NCBI RefSeq assembly: GCF_900108095.1
Contig: NZ_FNWL01000004.1
Coordinates: 62,001 to 126,000, forward strand
Reading direction: 5' to 3'
Origin: Natronorubrum sediminis
GTDB lineage: Archaea > Halobacteriota > Halobacteria > Halobacteriales > Natrialbaceae
DNA: 64,000 bases
The number at the start of each line of letters is the position of its first letter. Within the stretch, counting starts at the first letter, position 1. The notes below the pieces were generated by a model. It was not told the DNA's origin, did not search any database, and saw nothing but the letters and a program-made list of their open reading frames with translations. Positions 8,882-18,130 of this stretch are shown one piece after another. A program made the translations under genes and the position numbers.

Positions 8882-9040
8882 AAACGCTCGAGAGCCCACG
8901 GGGCAATCGCTCACTGCACACCAGATTATCCGCCGCTGACTGTCGAACGCAGTAGACGGCGCGAAAAACAAAAGAGCCAACTTATGGTATACACCAACAT
9001 CCCCCAATGACTGGAACGACGCGCAACGGTGATCGAACGG

Positions 9041-10282
9041 ATGGACGATAACGACCGCTCGATCGTCACGTTCGTCTCGCTGTCGCACATGATGGTCCAC
9101 ACGTACGAGTTTGCCGTCCCGATTCTCATGACGGTCTGGCTGCTCGAGTTTTCCGTCACGGCGGCGACGCTCGGGGCCGTCGTCACGGTGGGATACTTCC
9201 TGTTCGGCGTGGGCGCACTTCCAGCAGGGATGCTCGTCGATCGATTCGGCTCGAGGCCGCTCATCTTCGCGTGTCTCATCGGGATGGCGCTCTCGTTTCT
9301 TTTACTCGGCATCGCGAGTAACGTCTACGTCGTCGCGCTCGCGCTCGGACTGTGGGGGATTGCCGCGAGCGTCCACCACCCCGCCGGACTGACGCTCATC
9401 AGCAAAGGCGTCTCGGATCCCGGGTGGGCGTACGCCTACCACGGCATGGCGGGCAACGTCGGTATCGCGTTCGGCCCGTTGGCGACCGCCCTGTTGTTGC
9501 TCGCGTTCGATTGGCGACTCGTCGCGGCGCTGCTCGTCGTCCCGACCGTGATCACGATCGGCATCGGACTCACGCTCTCGTTCGACGAGACGGCACAGGT
9601 GACGGCGACCGATGGCGGCGGAAAGCAGAGTAAAGGCGAGATTACTCCCTCGTCGTTCGTCTCCGATACGCGACTGTTAGTGACCGTCGGGTTTCTGACC
9701 GTCTTCGCGATCGTCATGTTCAACGGCCTCTACTACCGCGGCGTGCTCACGTTCCTGCCGGACATGCTCGGCGGGTTCTTGGCCGACCTCGACATCCATC
9801 TGGACCTCTTCGATCCCGACAGCCCCTACGCCGAAGAGTTCGACCTCGCGCAGTACGTCTACGTCGGCCTCCTGATGATCGGCATCCTCGGCCAGTACAT
9901 CGGCGGCATTCTGACGAGCAGGATTCCGACCGAACGAGGGCTCGTCATCGCACTGGGAGCACTCACGATACTCGGAATTACGTACGTGCCCGCTGCGACG
10001 GCCGGCTTCGGGCCGCTCCTCGTCGTCAGCGCGCTGCTCGGAATCTTCCTCTTTGCGATGCAACCCCTCACGCAGGCGACCATCGCGGCCTACTCGCCGG
10101 CGGAAGCCCGCGGCCTCTCCTTCGGCTGGACGTTCCTCGCTATCTTCGGCATCGGCTCGCTCGGCGCGACCATCGCCGGATTCGTGCTCACCTACGCGAG
10201 CGCGAACGCGTTGTTCCTCGTCCTCGCCTGTTTCGCCGGAACGGGCTGTCTACTCGCCCTCTCGCTCGTCGTGCGAAACTGA
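9041..10282 (+). CDS. Major facilitator superfamily transporter
   Basis: A 413-residue membrane protein with about 12 hydrophobic segments. The motif-A-like loop reads GMLVDRFGSRPLIFACLIGM (about residues 67-86), the classic G-x-x-x-D-R-x-G-x-R-x pattern. HHPAGLTLISKGV in helix 4 is also seen in a group of archaeal and bacterial organic-anion MFS carriers. The start could be the ATG at 9041 or the GTG at 9029; an ATG at 9007 opens only a 14-codon overlapping frame. A central hydrophilic loop (about residues 245-268) is rich in Asp. The substrate is not known; the context with CoA-ester genes suggests an organic acid. Confidence 0.9.
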   Translation: MDDNDRSIVTFVSLSHMMVHTYEFAVPILMTVWLLEFSVTAATLGAVVTVGYFLFGVGALPAGMLVDRFGSRPLIFACLIGMALSFLLLGIASNVYVVALALGLWGIAASVHHPAGLTLISKGVSDPGWAYAYHGMAGNVGIAFGPLATALLLLAFDWRLVAALLVVPTVITIGIGLTLSFDETAQVTATDGGGKQSKGEITPSSFVSDTRLLVTVGFLTVFAIVMFNGLYYRGVLTFLPDMLGGFLADLDIHLDLFDPDSPYAEEFDLAQYVYVGLLMIGILGQYIGGILTSRIPTERGLVIALGALTILGITYVPAATAGFGPLLVVSALLGIFLFAMQPLTQATIAAYSPAEARGLSFGWTFLAIFGIGSLGATIAGFVLTYASANALFLVLACFAGTGCLLALSLVVRN

Positions 10283-10426
10283 GTGGCTGCGTCGCACGGT
10301 GGCTGGGTGGGACAACATCTGTTCGCAAATCGAGACGGGTTCGATCGATCCCGACTCGAGACGTCGCCGTCGTCCATCGAGACGCGTCGCTCGTTCGACA
10401 GCTGACTAAAAGCGGGTAGATCGGGT

Positions 10427-11881
10427 CTACTCCTGCCAGGAGAAGGCCGTCTCGAGGTCGTGTGGTTCGTGGCCGCCGTTCGCGTCCGCTCGCTCGAGGG
10501 CGGACTCGAGGTCGGGTTCGAAGTCGGGGTGAGCACACGACTCGAGAATCACGCGGGCGCGTTCGCGCGGCGAGGTCCCGCGAAGGTCCGCGACGCCGCG
10601 TTCGGTGACGACGACGTCGACGTCGTGTTCGGTGTGGTCGACGTGTGGGGCCATCGGGACGATTCTCGAGATGTCCCCCTCCGCAGCCGTCGAGGGTAGT
10701 GTGATCACGGACAAGGGCGAGTTGCGGGTGAAGTCGCCGCTGCCGCCGATGCCGTTGAGCATCCGCGAGCCGTTGACGTGCGTCGAATTGACGTGTCCGT
10801 AGAGGTCGACCTCGAGCGCGCTGTTGACCGCGATGACGCCGAATCGGTCGACGAGCGTCGGACTGTTCGAGAGGTCGGCCGGCCTGAGGACGACGTCTTC
10901 GGCGTAGCGGGCCGCGTTCTCGAACAGACGCTCTTGACCGTCGCTCGAGAGCGCGAAGGAGGTCGCGCTCGCGGCGTGGAGTTGGTTCTCGTCGAGCAAA
11001 TCGAGCAGGCCGTCCTGAATCACCTCGCCGAAGTAGACGAGGTCTCGATCGCCGAAGTCCGCGTCGGCCAGCGCGCCCATGAGCGCGTTACCGAGGCTGC
11101 CGACACCGAACTGGATGCGAACCGAGTCGTCGTACAGCGACGACTCCCTGACTTCCTCGACGAGGAACGACTGCAGATTCGACGCGATCTCGAGGTCGTC
11201 GTCGGTCGGATCGCGGAACTCGTAGGGCGAATCCGGCGTCTCAGTTTCGACGACGGCGGTCAGTGCCTCCGAATCGAACTCGATGCGCGGGCCGCCGATT
11301 CGCCCGTCAGGAGCCGACAGTGGAACCGGCTCACGATTCGGCGGCGTTCCCGGTCGATAGTTGTCGTGGAAGGCCGTCAACTCGAGGGGCTGGGCCCGGT
11401 TTACCTCGACGATGATCTGGTCGACGCTCTCGACCCACGCCGGGGTGTGGCCGATCGAGGTCGAAGGGATCAGCCAGTCTTCGCCGACGGCGGTCGCCTC
11501 GACGATGGCGACGTCGGGGTCGACGAAACCACCGTACTGAACGTCGTCAGCGAGTGCGGCGATGTGTCGATCCGCGAACGCGACCGTCTCGTCGTTGACC
11601 GATCGTCGGACCGCGCCGGCGGATTGATAGGGGTAGCGCCGGTCGATCGCGCCCGCTTCGACCATCGCCTCGTCGATTTCGTCGCCGACGCTGCCGCCGC
11701 TGACGACCGTGAGCCCGAATTCCTCGTCGGCATCGGCGATGGCGAGTGGAATCGACTTCGGGTAGCCGACGCGGCCGAAGCCGCTGACGAGGACGGTTGC
11801 ATCGGGTTCGAGTTGGTCGACGACCGATTCGGCGTCGACGACGGGCAAATCGCCCGAGAGGCGTTCCGACGGGACCGTCAC
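10427..11881 (-). CDS. Acetyl-CoA hydrolase/CoA-transferase family protein
   Basis: A 484-residue enzyme of the Ach1/Cat1 class (succinyl-CoA:acetate CoA-transferase-like), near the usual family length. The second half carries IQFGVGSLGNALMGAL, the VYFGEVIQDG block containing the likely catalytic Glu, and a GIGGSGDFTRN block resembling the CoA-binding GxGG-DF signature. Such enzymes move CoA between carboxylic acids or hydrolyse acyl-CoA. The start is GTG at 11881, overlapping the stop of the upstream MaoC gene by four bases (GTGA), which implies translational coupling. It belongs to a three-gene minus-strand cluster with a dehydratase and an acyl-CoA dehydrogenase. Confidence 0.9.
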   Translation of the reverse strand: MTVPSERLSGDLPVVDAESVVDQLEPDATVLVSGFGRVGYPKSIPLAIADADEEFGLTVVSGGSVGDEIDEAMVEAGAIDRRYPYQSAGAVRRSVNDETVAFADRHIAALADDVQYGGFVDPDVAIVEATAVGEDWLIPSTSIGHTPAWVESVDQIIVEVNRAQPLELTAFHDNYRPGTPPNREPVPLSAPDGRIGGPRIEFDSEALTAVVETETPDSPYEFRDPTDDDLEIASNLQSFLVEEVRESSLYDDSVRIQFGVGSLGNALMGALADADFGDRDLVYFGEVIQDGLLDLLDENQLHAASATSFALSSDGQERLFENAARYAEDVVLRPADLSNSPTLVDRFGVIAVNSALEVDLYGHVNSTHVNGSRMLNGIGGSGDFTRNSPLSVITLPSTAAEGDISRIVPMAPHVDHTEHDVDVVVTERGVADLRGTSPRERARVILESCAHPDFEPDLESALERADANGGHEPHDLETAFSWQE

Positions 11882-12450
11882 TCTAACTCCTCCGGTTGCG
11901 TGCCGACCCCCTCCGGCCAGCCCGTCGGCTGTGCCGCGGATGGTTGTGCGTACTCGCGTTTCAAGACCATCGGCGTCCGCTCGAGCGAGAGTACCTGCTC
12001 GCCGTCCTCGTTGTACGCTCGGAGTTCGGTCGTTACGATTCCCACGTGATCTCGAGAGTCGCTCTCGCGTTTCTCGATGACTTCGCTCTCGGCGAAGAGC
12101 GTGTCGCCGTGGTAGACGGGACCGTGGTGGCGGATCTTGTCGTATCCGAGGTTCGCGGTCGCGTTCGCCGAGATGTCGATGACGCTCATCCCGACGGCGA
12201 GAGCGATAACGAACGTCCCGTCGACGAGGCGCTCGCCGAACTCGGTCTCGGCGGCGTAGGCCTCGTTGAAATGCATCGGATTGAGGTTCATCGTGATATT
12301 GGTGAACCAGACGTTGTCCGTCTCGGTGACCGTCCGGCCGTAGGGGTGTTTGTACACGTCACCGACGGTGAAATCTTCGTAGTAGCGGCCTTCCCAGCCG
12401 GAAACAAGTCGTCGATCCTGTTCGCCTTCTGCAGTGTTATCGTTTGTCAT
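11878..12450 (-). CDS. MaoC-like hot-dog dehydratase
   Basis: A 190-residue single hot-dog-domain protein. The (R)-hydratase 2-like signature is visible: YYEDFTVGDVYKHPYGRTVT near the N-terminus, and LNPMHFNEAYAAETEFGERL (about residues 56-75), containing the usual N-P-x-H catalytic region. It probably adds or removes water at an enoyl-CoA. The gene overlaps the downstream CoA-transferase by GTGA and lies 105 bp from the acyl-CoA dehydrogenase. The C-terminal 25 residues are proline/glycine-rich and probably disordered. The substrate is unknown. Confidence 0.9.
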   Translation of the reverse strand: MTNDNTAEGEQDRRLVSGWEGRYYEDFTVGDVYKHPYGRTVTETDNVWFTNITMNLNPMHFNEAYAAETEFGERLVDGTFVIALAVGMSVIDISANATANLGYDKIRHHGPVYHGDTLFAESEVIEKRESDSRDHVGIVTTELRAYNEDGEQVLSLERTPMVLKREYAQPSAAQPTGWPEGVGTQPEELE

Positions 12451-12555
12451 GGTATGTGTTCGGTCTGCGGTGGTGGTTTGCGTGCCGATTCTGGCTTCGG
12501 TCGCACTGCGCGTCCGTTAGCACTGCGTTCGCTCGCTACCTCGGTCGTTGAATCC

Positions 12556-13758
12556 TCAGTACGAACGCGGTAGCCCCAGCACGTTCTCCCCAACGTAGTT
12601 GAGGACGAGTTGCTGGGTGATTGGCACCAATCGAGTCAGCCGCGCCTCGCGGAAGTACCGTTCGACGTCGTACTCTCGAGCGACGCCGAAGCCACCGTGA
12701 GTCTGGACCGCCGCGTCGGCGGCGTCGAAGGCCGCGTCGGCCGCGAGGAACTTCGACATGTTCGCTCGAGCGCCGATCGCTTTCGGATTGGCGTCGTTCT
12801 CGACGGCGCTCGCGGCGGTGTAGACCATCTGCTTTGCGGCCTGCACCCGCGCGTACGCTTCCGCGAGTGGATGTTGGATCGCCTGATTCTGGCCGATCGG
12901 GTTACCGAAGACCTCTCGTTCCGAAGCGTACTCGACGCCCGCCTCGAGTGCGGCCTCGCCCAAGCCGACGCACTCCGCGGCGATGACGAGTCGCTCCTCG
13001 TTGAGGCCGTCGAGCATCTGGTAGAAGCCCTCGCCTTCCTCGCCGATGACGGCGTCTTCAGCGAGACGGAGGTCCTCGAACCACATCTCGTAGGAGTGGA
13101 CGAGGTTACTCGCCGTCTTCTCGATCTGTTCGATCTGGAGGGCTCCCTGATCGTAGGCGTCCTCGAGGTTGACGAGGAACATGGTCATGCCCTGCGTGCG
13201 TTTCTCGACCTCGGACTTCGGCGTCGTTCGCGCCATGAGCACGATGTAGTCGCTGGCGTCGACGCGCGAGATCCAGATCTTCTGACCGTTGACGACGAAC
13301 TCGTCGCCGTCTCGCTCGGCCGTGGTCTCGATCGACGTCGAGTCGGAACCGGCGTTTGGCTCGGTGAGTCCGAACGCCTGAATCGACGTCTCGCCGCGAG
13401 CGACCTTCGGGAGGAGGTCCGCCTTCATCTCCTCGTGGCCGTACGTGACGAGAGGGACGGAGTTGTAGATCCCGCCGTGAATGGCCTGGGCGGCGCTGAA
13501 GCCGCCGCCATTGGCGGCAATCTCTTCCATCATGACGACGACTTCCTCCGTCGACATGCCGGCACCGTCGTACTCTTCGGGGATCAACGCGCCGAACCAG
13601 CCGTTCTCGGAGAGTTGGTCCACGAACTCCTGTGGATACTCGCCGGCCGCTTCGTGTTCGCGCCAGTACGCGTCATCAAAATCTGCACAAATGTCTCGGA
13701 TCGAGTCTCGGACCAGTTGCTGTTGGTCGGTCAACGAGACCGTATCTCTCTGTACCAT
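12556..13758 (-). CDS. Acyl-CoA dehydrogenase
   Basis: A 400-residue flavoenzyme of normal length. The ACAD signatures are present: GLTEPNAGSDSTSIETTA (FAD/substrate region, about residues 130-147), an ERL-containing segment (LNEERLVIAAECVGLGEAAL) and the C-terminal QTHGGFGVAREYDVERYFRE block with the conserved flavin-contact glycines. It oxidises an acyl-CoA to the 2-enoyl-CoA. The ATG at 13758 is preferred to the frame start at 13803, since a TATA-like CTTTAATAC (minus strand, about 13788-13796) would then give a leaderless transcript. It is transcribed divergently from the IclR gene, probably its regulator. Confidence 0.92.
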   Translation of the reverse strand: MVQRDTVSLTDQQQLVRDSIRDICADFDDAYWREHEAAGEYPQEFVDQLSENGWFGALIPEEYDGAGMSTEEVVVMMEEIAANGGGFSAAQAIHGGIYNSVPLVTYGHEEMKADLLPKVARGETSIQAFGLTEPNAGSDSTSIETTAERDGDEFVVNGQKIWISRVDASDYIVLMARTTPKSEVEKRTQGMTMFLVNLEDAYDQGALQIEQIEKTASNLVHSYEMWFEDLRLAEDAVIGEEGEGFYQMLDGLNEERLVIAAECVGLGEAALEAGVEYASEREVFGNPIGQNQAIQHPLAEAYARVQAAKQMVYTAASAVENDANPKAIGARANMSKFLAADAAFDAADAAVQTHGGFGVAREYDVERYFREARLTRLVPITQQLVLNYVGENVLGLPRSY

Positions 13759-13989
13759 TCGAGCGTGTGAACCTGTGGGAGTCTGCGTATTAAAGCTATG
13801 CACTCATCGGCTACGGACCGTCTCGTACGTGCTCATATCCGGCGTTTGCTGGCGAGGGCGCTCTCGAGGGGACGAACCGACGGTCCCCCACTCCGATCCC
13901 TTGCAAAGTACTGTCACGATCCGGGCCAGTGATGATCTTCGTTCCGTATAATCGAACGATATTTACCCGTTCTCGACGACTGTGTTGAC

Positions 13990-14766
13990 ATGCCAGAGGA
14001 CGACGGGGGACAGACAGCAGGGACGGTACAGACGTCACAAACGATGTTCGTGATCGTCGAGTACATCAAAGAACAGGATGGAGCCACGATCACGGAGGTG
14101 GCGAACGAACTCGGCTACGCGAAAAGCACCGTTCATCGCCACCTCTCGACGCTGACCGAGATGGGCTACGCCGTCAAGGAGGGCAACGAGTTTCACGTGG
14201 GGTTACGGTTCGTCGACCTCGGCCAGCACGCCCGCACGCGCCGAAACGGGTACGAGCTGGCCAGAGAGAAAGTCGACCAGATCGCCGCTGCAACCGGTGA
14301 GCGAGCACAGTTTATCGTCGAAGAACACGGCGAAGGCGTCTACTTGCACCGCTCGTTCGGTGAACACGCCATCCGAACCGACCCCGGAATCGGCAGTCGA
14401 ATCCCGCTTCACGCGACGGCCGCCGGAAAGGCGATTCTCGCGAACCTCGAGGAATCCCGCCGGTTCGAAATAATCGAACAAACCGACTTCGATTCGCTCA
14501 CGGAGCATACGATAACAGATACCAAATCGTTGTTCGAGGAACTCGAGACGATCCGCGAACGCGGGTACGCGTTCAATCGACAGGAGAATCTCAACGGACT
14601 CTACGCCGTCGGTGTCGCCGTCAAAAGCCCCACAGAAGGCGTTATCGGCGCGTTCAGCGTCTCCGGTCCGATTCACCGACTCAAAGGCGAGCGTATTCAA
14701 TCGGAGCTACCGGATCGGTTGTTGGGCACGGCAAACGAACTCGAACTCAACATCACGCACTCCTGA
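13990..14766 (+). CDS. IclR-family transcriptional regulator
   Basis: A 258-residue regulator of standard IclR length. The winged helix-turn-helix is at about residues 25-60 (ITEVANELGYAKSTVHRHLS). The C-terminal effector domain contains the family hallmark around RIPLHATAAGKAILANL and RGYAFNRQENLNGLYAVGV. IclR proteins sense small carboxylates and control catabolic operons. It is divergent from the acyl-CoA dehydrogenase cluster across a 231-bp shared promoter region. A TATA-like GATATTTAC at about 13967-13975 precedes the ATG by some 15-23 bp. Regulation of the neighbouring cluster is inferred from position only. Confidence 0.92.
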   Translation: MPEDDGGQTAGTVQTSQTMFVIVEYIKEQDGATITEVANELGYAKSTVHRHLSTLTEMGYAVKEGNEFHVGLRFVDLGQHARTRRNGYELAREKVDQIAAATGERAQFIVEEHGEGVYLHRSFGEHAIRTDPGIGSRIPLHATAAGKAILANLEESRRFEIIEQTDFDSLTEHTITDTKSLFEELETIRERGYAFNRQENLNGLYAVGVAVKSPTEGVIGAFSVSGPIHRLKGERIQSELPDRLLGTANELELNITHS

Positions 14767-15550
14767 AGTTCGAACATATCGAACGGCCTGTTCGGCCAAT
14801 CGAACGTTCCCCACGTATCGTTTTTCGTTACGATAGGCACGAACGCTCCCAACTTGACCATGTTCAGTCGACGTCGGTTCTCGCAAGAAAATTCGAATCC
14901 GTCGTTCTCGGCCAGCATATCGCAGTTACCGGCCGCTCCCGTCTCGTCGGAAGAGCCGAGCATCGTCGTTCCGCGTGTTCGAAAGTCGTTCATCAACATC
15001 GGTAGCTCTGGCAAAAGTCCGGCAAACAAGCCAACAACCGCGTTATCGGCCAAAAATCGAACGACGCGGGTGCGATTACAACCATAGAAATGTAATCCCC
15101 AGATGAAGCGCAAGTAGATTTAAAAGTATATACACATACATCAGCTATACTGGGGAAGACGGCGGTGATACTGACTAATTCGAGAGTTGCTTGCTCGTGG
15201 ACGAATGTGCGGGCAGTTCGATGGATACCGATGAAATAGCCGAGTACCGAGACCAACCGTCGACAATCAGACGAGTTCGAGCGGCTTTCAAGAACGAAAC
15301 GTGACTCGAGCGACGGTTCGCGCGGGCTAAAGTGGCGAATCGGACGCTGTCGCGTATTTCGTCGATTAACGCCGGCCGAGTACAAACGTGTGTCGAATGT
15401 ACCGGTTACAGCCCTCGAGAGAGCACAGTAGTAAGAGCAGGTGGCCATACCGAAGTGCCAGCGCACTCGATCGGGGAGATAGTGTAATCATTTCTAATCA
15501 CGCTGGTCCGAAGACGAAATTGATACCTTCCCTCGTGGGAAGTGTCCTCT
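14767..15550. other. 784-bp gap without a recognised gene
   Basis: No gene supported. Just after the IclR stop, related TCGAAC words recur (ATCGAACGG near 14780 and ATCGAACGT near 14799). From about 15115 to 15160 the DNA is AT-rich. A minus-strand open frame (14697-15113) overlaps the IclR gene end and has no recognisable motif, so I left it out. The right end contains the promoter of the PfpI-type gene. Confidence 0.5.
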
Positions 15551-16120
15551 ATGAACATTGCATTTTGTCTCTACGATGGCATGACGGCCCTCGATTTCGT
15601 CGGCGCGTACGACGCGATTACCCGCCTTGAGCGAATGGATCTCAGTCCGCTCGAGTGGGACGTCTGCGCCCCGACGGCGTCGGTGACGGGGACCCAACTC
15701 ACGCTCGAGGTCGACCGCGTCGAGCCCGATCTAGGCGAGTACGACCTGGTCTTCCTGCCCGGTGGCTACGCGACCCGTGAGCTTCGACATGATGGGGACT
15801 TCCTCGAGTGGATTCGGACGGCTGCGGAGTGTGAGTACCTGACGTCCGTCTGTACCGGCTCACTGTTGCTCGGCGGTGCGGGCCTGTTGGAAGGAAAGCG
15901 AGCGACGACGCACCCCGGCGAGTTCGAGACGCTTGCCGAGTACGCGACCGTCGTCGAGCAACGAGTGGTGCAGGACGGAAACGTGATCACGGGCGGCGGC
16001 GTCGCGGCGAGCGTCGACCTCGGGCTGTATATCGTGGAAGAGCTCACGGACCGAGAGACACGGGAAACGGTCGCAGCGCAGATGGATTACCCCTACGGCG
16101 AGGCCGTCTTCGAACAATAG
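15551..16120 (+). CDS. DJ-1/PfpI family protein
   Basis: A 189-residue class I glutamine-amidotransferase-like protein. The elbow nucleophile is Cys in SVCTGSLLLGGAGLLEGKRA (about residues 99-118), followed by the TTH histidine. The N-terminus (NIAFCLYDGMTALDFVG) is typical of the isonitrile-hydratase/AraC-N-terminal branch. No regulator domain is fused. The function could be hydratase, glyoxalase-like or unknown. The ATG at 15551 is taken over the GTG three codons upstream. It is convergent with uvrC; a GGAGGTGA sequence in the 53-bp gap faces no gene. Confidence 0.9.
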   Translation: MNIAFCLYDGMTALDFVGAYDAITRLERMDLSPLEWDVCAPTASVTGTQLTLEVDRVEPDLGEYDLVFLPGGYATRELRHDGDFLEWIRTAAECEYLTSVCTGSLLLGGAGLLEGKRATTHPGEFETLAEYATVVEQRVVQDGNVITGGGVAASVDLGLYIVEELTDRETRETVAAQMDYPYGEAVFEQ

Positions 16121-16173
16121 GCGATGACGCCGTCTGCAGATATCAGGAGGTGAATCCGTTTTCGAACGGCAGG

Positions 16174-17979
16174 TCAGAGCCGCGATTTGAGGGTCTCAGC
16201 CGTTTTCGTTCCGATTCCGGGAATACTCTCGAGGTCGTCCAGACTCGCCTCGCGAACGTTCTCGACGCTGCCGAAGCGTCCGAGTAGTCGCTTTCTGGTT
16301 TCGGGGCCGATGCCGGGCACGTCGTCGAGCACAGTCTTGACCTCGTCGCGCACGGTCTGGTGGTACTGGACGGCAAAGCGGTGGGACTCGTCGCGAACGC
16401 GCTGGAGCAGGTGCAGGTGGGGCGCGTCGCTGGGCCACGAGTACTCTCGGTCCGGCGTTACGACGCGTTCTTCGGCCTTCGCGAGGGCGATGGTCGGGAC
16501 GTCCCATCCGACTTCCGAGAGCGCGTCTCTGGCGGCCTCGAGTTGGCCCTCGCCGCCGTCGATCACCAGCAGATCGGGATCCGGACGATCGTCTCGCCCC
16601 TCGACGGCGCGGCTGGCCCGCCACTCGAGGAGGGCGCGCATGTTGTCGTAGTCGTCGTTCTGGTCGGTCAGCTTCTTTCGGCGGTAGTGGGCTTTCTCTG
16701 CGCTTCCCTCGACGAAGGTGACGTTGCTGCCGACCGCCGCTTTCCCCTGGGCGTGGCTCACGTCGAAGCCCTCGATTCGCCGGGCAGCGTCGATCTCGAG
16801 TGCGTCGGCGAGCATCCCACACTCGTCGCGCCCGCCGACGTTTCGTCGGGCGTTCTTGAGCGCGAGTTCGACGAGTTTGGCCTCCCGACCCGCACCCGGG
16901 ACGCGCACCGAGACGCCTTCGGCCTCGAGCCAGGCTTCGACTTCGCTGTCGCCGTGGCGTTCGGGCAAGAGGAGCGCGTCGGGTAGCTCTCGTTCCGCGT
17001 AGTACTGGACGATGAACGCGGCGAGCACGGCGGGAACGCCCCCCTCCGCAGCCCCGTCGGCCGTCCCGTCGTTCAGCTGTCCCGCGGTTTCAGCGCCCGG
17101 TGCCTCGAGCGTGTGGCGGTCTCTGTCGACCAGTTTGCCGGTTTCGGCGCGCAAGCGAGCGACGGTAGCGTCCTCGCCTTCGATGGCGACGCCGAGGACG
17201 TCGACGGCTCGCTCGTCGCTTCGCGTCTGGACCGCCTCGCCGCCCTCGCCGTGGAACGCTTCGACGGTCTCGAGTCGATCGCGGAGGTTCGCCGCGCGTT
17301 CGAAGTTCTGTTCCTCGGCAGCGGCCTCCATCTCGCGGCGCAACGGGTCCGCGAGAATTCCCGTCTCGCCCTCGAGGAAGCGTTCGACCAGACTCACGTC
17401 TTCCGCGTAGGACTCGAGGTCGATCTCTCGCGTACAGGGGGCCGTACAGAGGCCCATCTCGTAGTCGAGGCAGGGGCGATCCCGACCCGAGTACTTGTGA
17501 TCCGAGCAGCCTCGAACGCCGTAGGTCTCTCTGAGCGCCTTCACGACGGTTTCGACCTGTCCCTTGTTCGTGTAGGGACCAAAGACGGTCGGCCCGCTCG
17601 CCGCAGCCGAACTCCCCGCTTCGCCGTCCGGGTCACGAGTGATCTCGATCCGCGGCGCGTCGTGAGCCGTCAGCTGCACCATCGGATACGATTTGTCGTC
17701 TTTGAGCCGGACGTTGTAGCGGGGCTGGTGGCGCTTGATGAGGTTCGCCTCGAGCAACAGCGCCTGCGTCTCGGTGTCGGTGACGGCGAGTTCGATTTCG
17801 TCGGCTCGCTCGATCATGCGCCGGATTCGGGCGCTCCGCGGGTCGGCGTAGGAGCGAACGCGACTGCGTAGGTCGACCGCCTTGCCGACGTAGAGCGTGG
17901 TCCCGTCGACTCGAAACTGGTAGACGCCGGGCTCACGTGGCAACGATTTCGCCCGCTCGCGTACCTCCTCGGCGTTCAT
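16174..17979 (-). CDS. uvrC: UvrC, excinuclease ABC subunit C
   Basis: A 601-residue nuclease. Domains in order: the GIY-YIG endonuclease (residues 10-95, [20 protein letters not shown] with catalytic region RSRVRSY), the Cys-rich segment [20 protein letters not shown], a UVR motif (about 205-240, [20 protein letters not shown]) that pairs with UvrB, the RNase-H-like nuclease half ([36 protein letters not shown]) and a C-terminal tandem helix-hairpin-helix ([35 protein letters not shown]). It makes both incisions in nucleotide excision repair. A poorly conserved low-complexity stretch lies at about 300-315. The start is the ATG at 17979. Confidence 0.96.
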   Translation of the reverse strand: MNAEEVRERAKSLPREPGVYQFRVDGTTLYVGKAVDLRSRVRSYADPRSARIRRMIERADEIELAVTDTETQALLLEANLIKRHQPRYNVRLKDDKSYPMVQLTAHDAPRIEITRDPDGEAGSSAAASGPTVFGPYTNKGQVETVVKALRETYGVRGCSDHKYSGRDRPCLDYEMGLCTAPCTREIDLESYAEDVSLVERFLEGETGILADPLRREMEAAAEEQNFERAANLRDRLETVEAFHGEGGEAVQTRSDERAVDVLGVAIEGEDATVARLRAETGKLVDRDRHTLEAPGAETAGQLNDGTADGAAEGGVPAVLAAFIVQYYAERELPDALLLPERHGDSEVEAWLEAEGVSVRVPGAGREAKLVELALKNARRNVGGRDECGMLADALEIDAARRIEGFDVSHAQGKAAVGSNVTFVEGSAEKAHYRRKKLTDQNDDYDNMRALLEWRASRAVEGRDDRPDPDLLVIDGGEGQLEAARDALSEVGWDVPTIALAKAEERVVTPDREYSWPSDAPHLHLLQRVRDESHRFAVQYHQTVRDEVKTVLDDVPGIGPETRKRLLGRFGSVENVREASLDDLESIPGIGTKTAETLKSRL

Positions 17980-18130
17980 CGGCGGCCCTAGTTCCTCAGT
18001 GGCTTTCAGCCTGACTCATCGGGGTCGGCCGCTGAGTTGCGTCCGCTTCTCCCCTCATCGCGGTCCCCAGGTCGGTTCTCGCGTTCGTTGGGTCGATTCG
18101 CTCGGTCGTCGAGTTCGTTCGTCGCTCGAG

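Noticed and set aside
9007-9051. A possible frameshifted start of the MFS gene at 9041
   Set aside because: The ATG at 9007 gives only 14 codons in another frame; the MFS protein begins normally at 9041 (or GTG 9029), so no frameshift is needed.
11896-13770. Long plus-strand frames opposite the MaoC and acyl-CoA dehydrogenase genes
   Set aside because: They are mirror shadows of well-supported minus-strand genes, as are similar frames opposite uvrC, leuS, polC and the CoA-transferase.
14697-15113. Minus-strand 138-codon frame next to the IclR gene
   Set aside because: It overlaps the IclR 3' end, shows no motif, and its composition is less acidic than real genes here.
16145-16153. Strong Shine-Dalgarno-like AGGAGGTGA on the plus strand
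   Set aside because: No plus-strand gene starts after it; it lies in the gap between convergent genes. Likely chance.
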